A stretch of DNA of 6,212 nucleotides from an uncultured Bacteroidota bacterium (lineage in GTDB: Bacteria; Bacteroidota; Bacteroidia; B-17B0; Aurantibacillaceae), in assembly GCA_903923915.1 (NCBI GenBank), contig CAIXZI010000060.1, positions 1-6,212 of the forward strand. The letters are read 5' to 3'. A program made the translations under genes and the position numbers. Position 1 is the stretch's first letter, and every line of letters starts with the position of its first letter. The notes below the pieces were generated by a model. It was not told the origin of the DNA and ran no database searches. It worked only from the letters and a program-made list of their open reading frames with translations. Positions 6,155-6,212 of the stretch are shown here, piece after piece.

Positions 6155-6212
6155 ATGTAAGCTGGTTTTTTATAGATGGAATCCAACTTAGTTCTAATAT
6201 AGTTTATTAGCG

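Noticed and set aside
6151..6210. A 19-codon minus-strand open stretch ending in TAA at the window edge, possibly the tail of an upstream gene
   Set aside because: It is too short to tell from chance, and no family is recognisable.

Overview
The window looks like chromosomal DNA from a member of the Bacteroidota. It is AT-rich. The isoleucyl-tRNA synthetase is the long type with the GIHH signature and is followed directly by a TraR/DksA-like gene, a pairing I know from this phylum. Two candidate -7 boxes match the Bacteroidota form TAnnTTTG, and the coding starts mostly lack a Shine-Dalgarno sequence. The genus cannot be told from the sequence.

All genes lie on the minus strand, so transcription runs from high to low coordinates. 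In that order there are: a secreted MORN-repeat protein (6101-5193) with its own candidate promoter and terminator; a 195-base spacer holding a short CAGATT-type repeat and the ileS start signals; ileS (4997-1518); a DksA-like protein with a very lysine-rich N-terminal tail (1505-438), 12 bases after ileS; a strong terminator (420-384); a 364-base intergenic region with a two-hairpin repeat element (289-377); and the first 24 codons of thyA (73-1), which runs off the window.

ileS and the dksA-like gene form a clear two-gene operon. IleRS charges tRNA-Ile, and the DksA-like protein probably acts on RNA polymerase or nucleic acid, so both serve gene expression. thyA (dTMP synthesis) and the MORN protein are separate units, each isolated by an intrinsic terminator.

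No CRISPR array, transposase, phage gene, tRNA or rRNA was seen. I found no clearly new multi-gene system. The most interesting items are the swapped HIGH motif (GIHH) in IleRS, the histone-H1-like tail on a DksA domain that has lost three of its four zinc ligands, and the tandem two-hairpin intergenic repeat.
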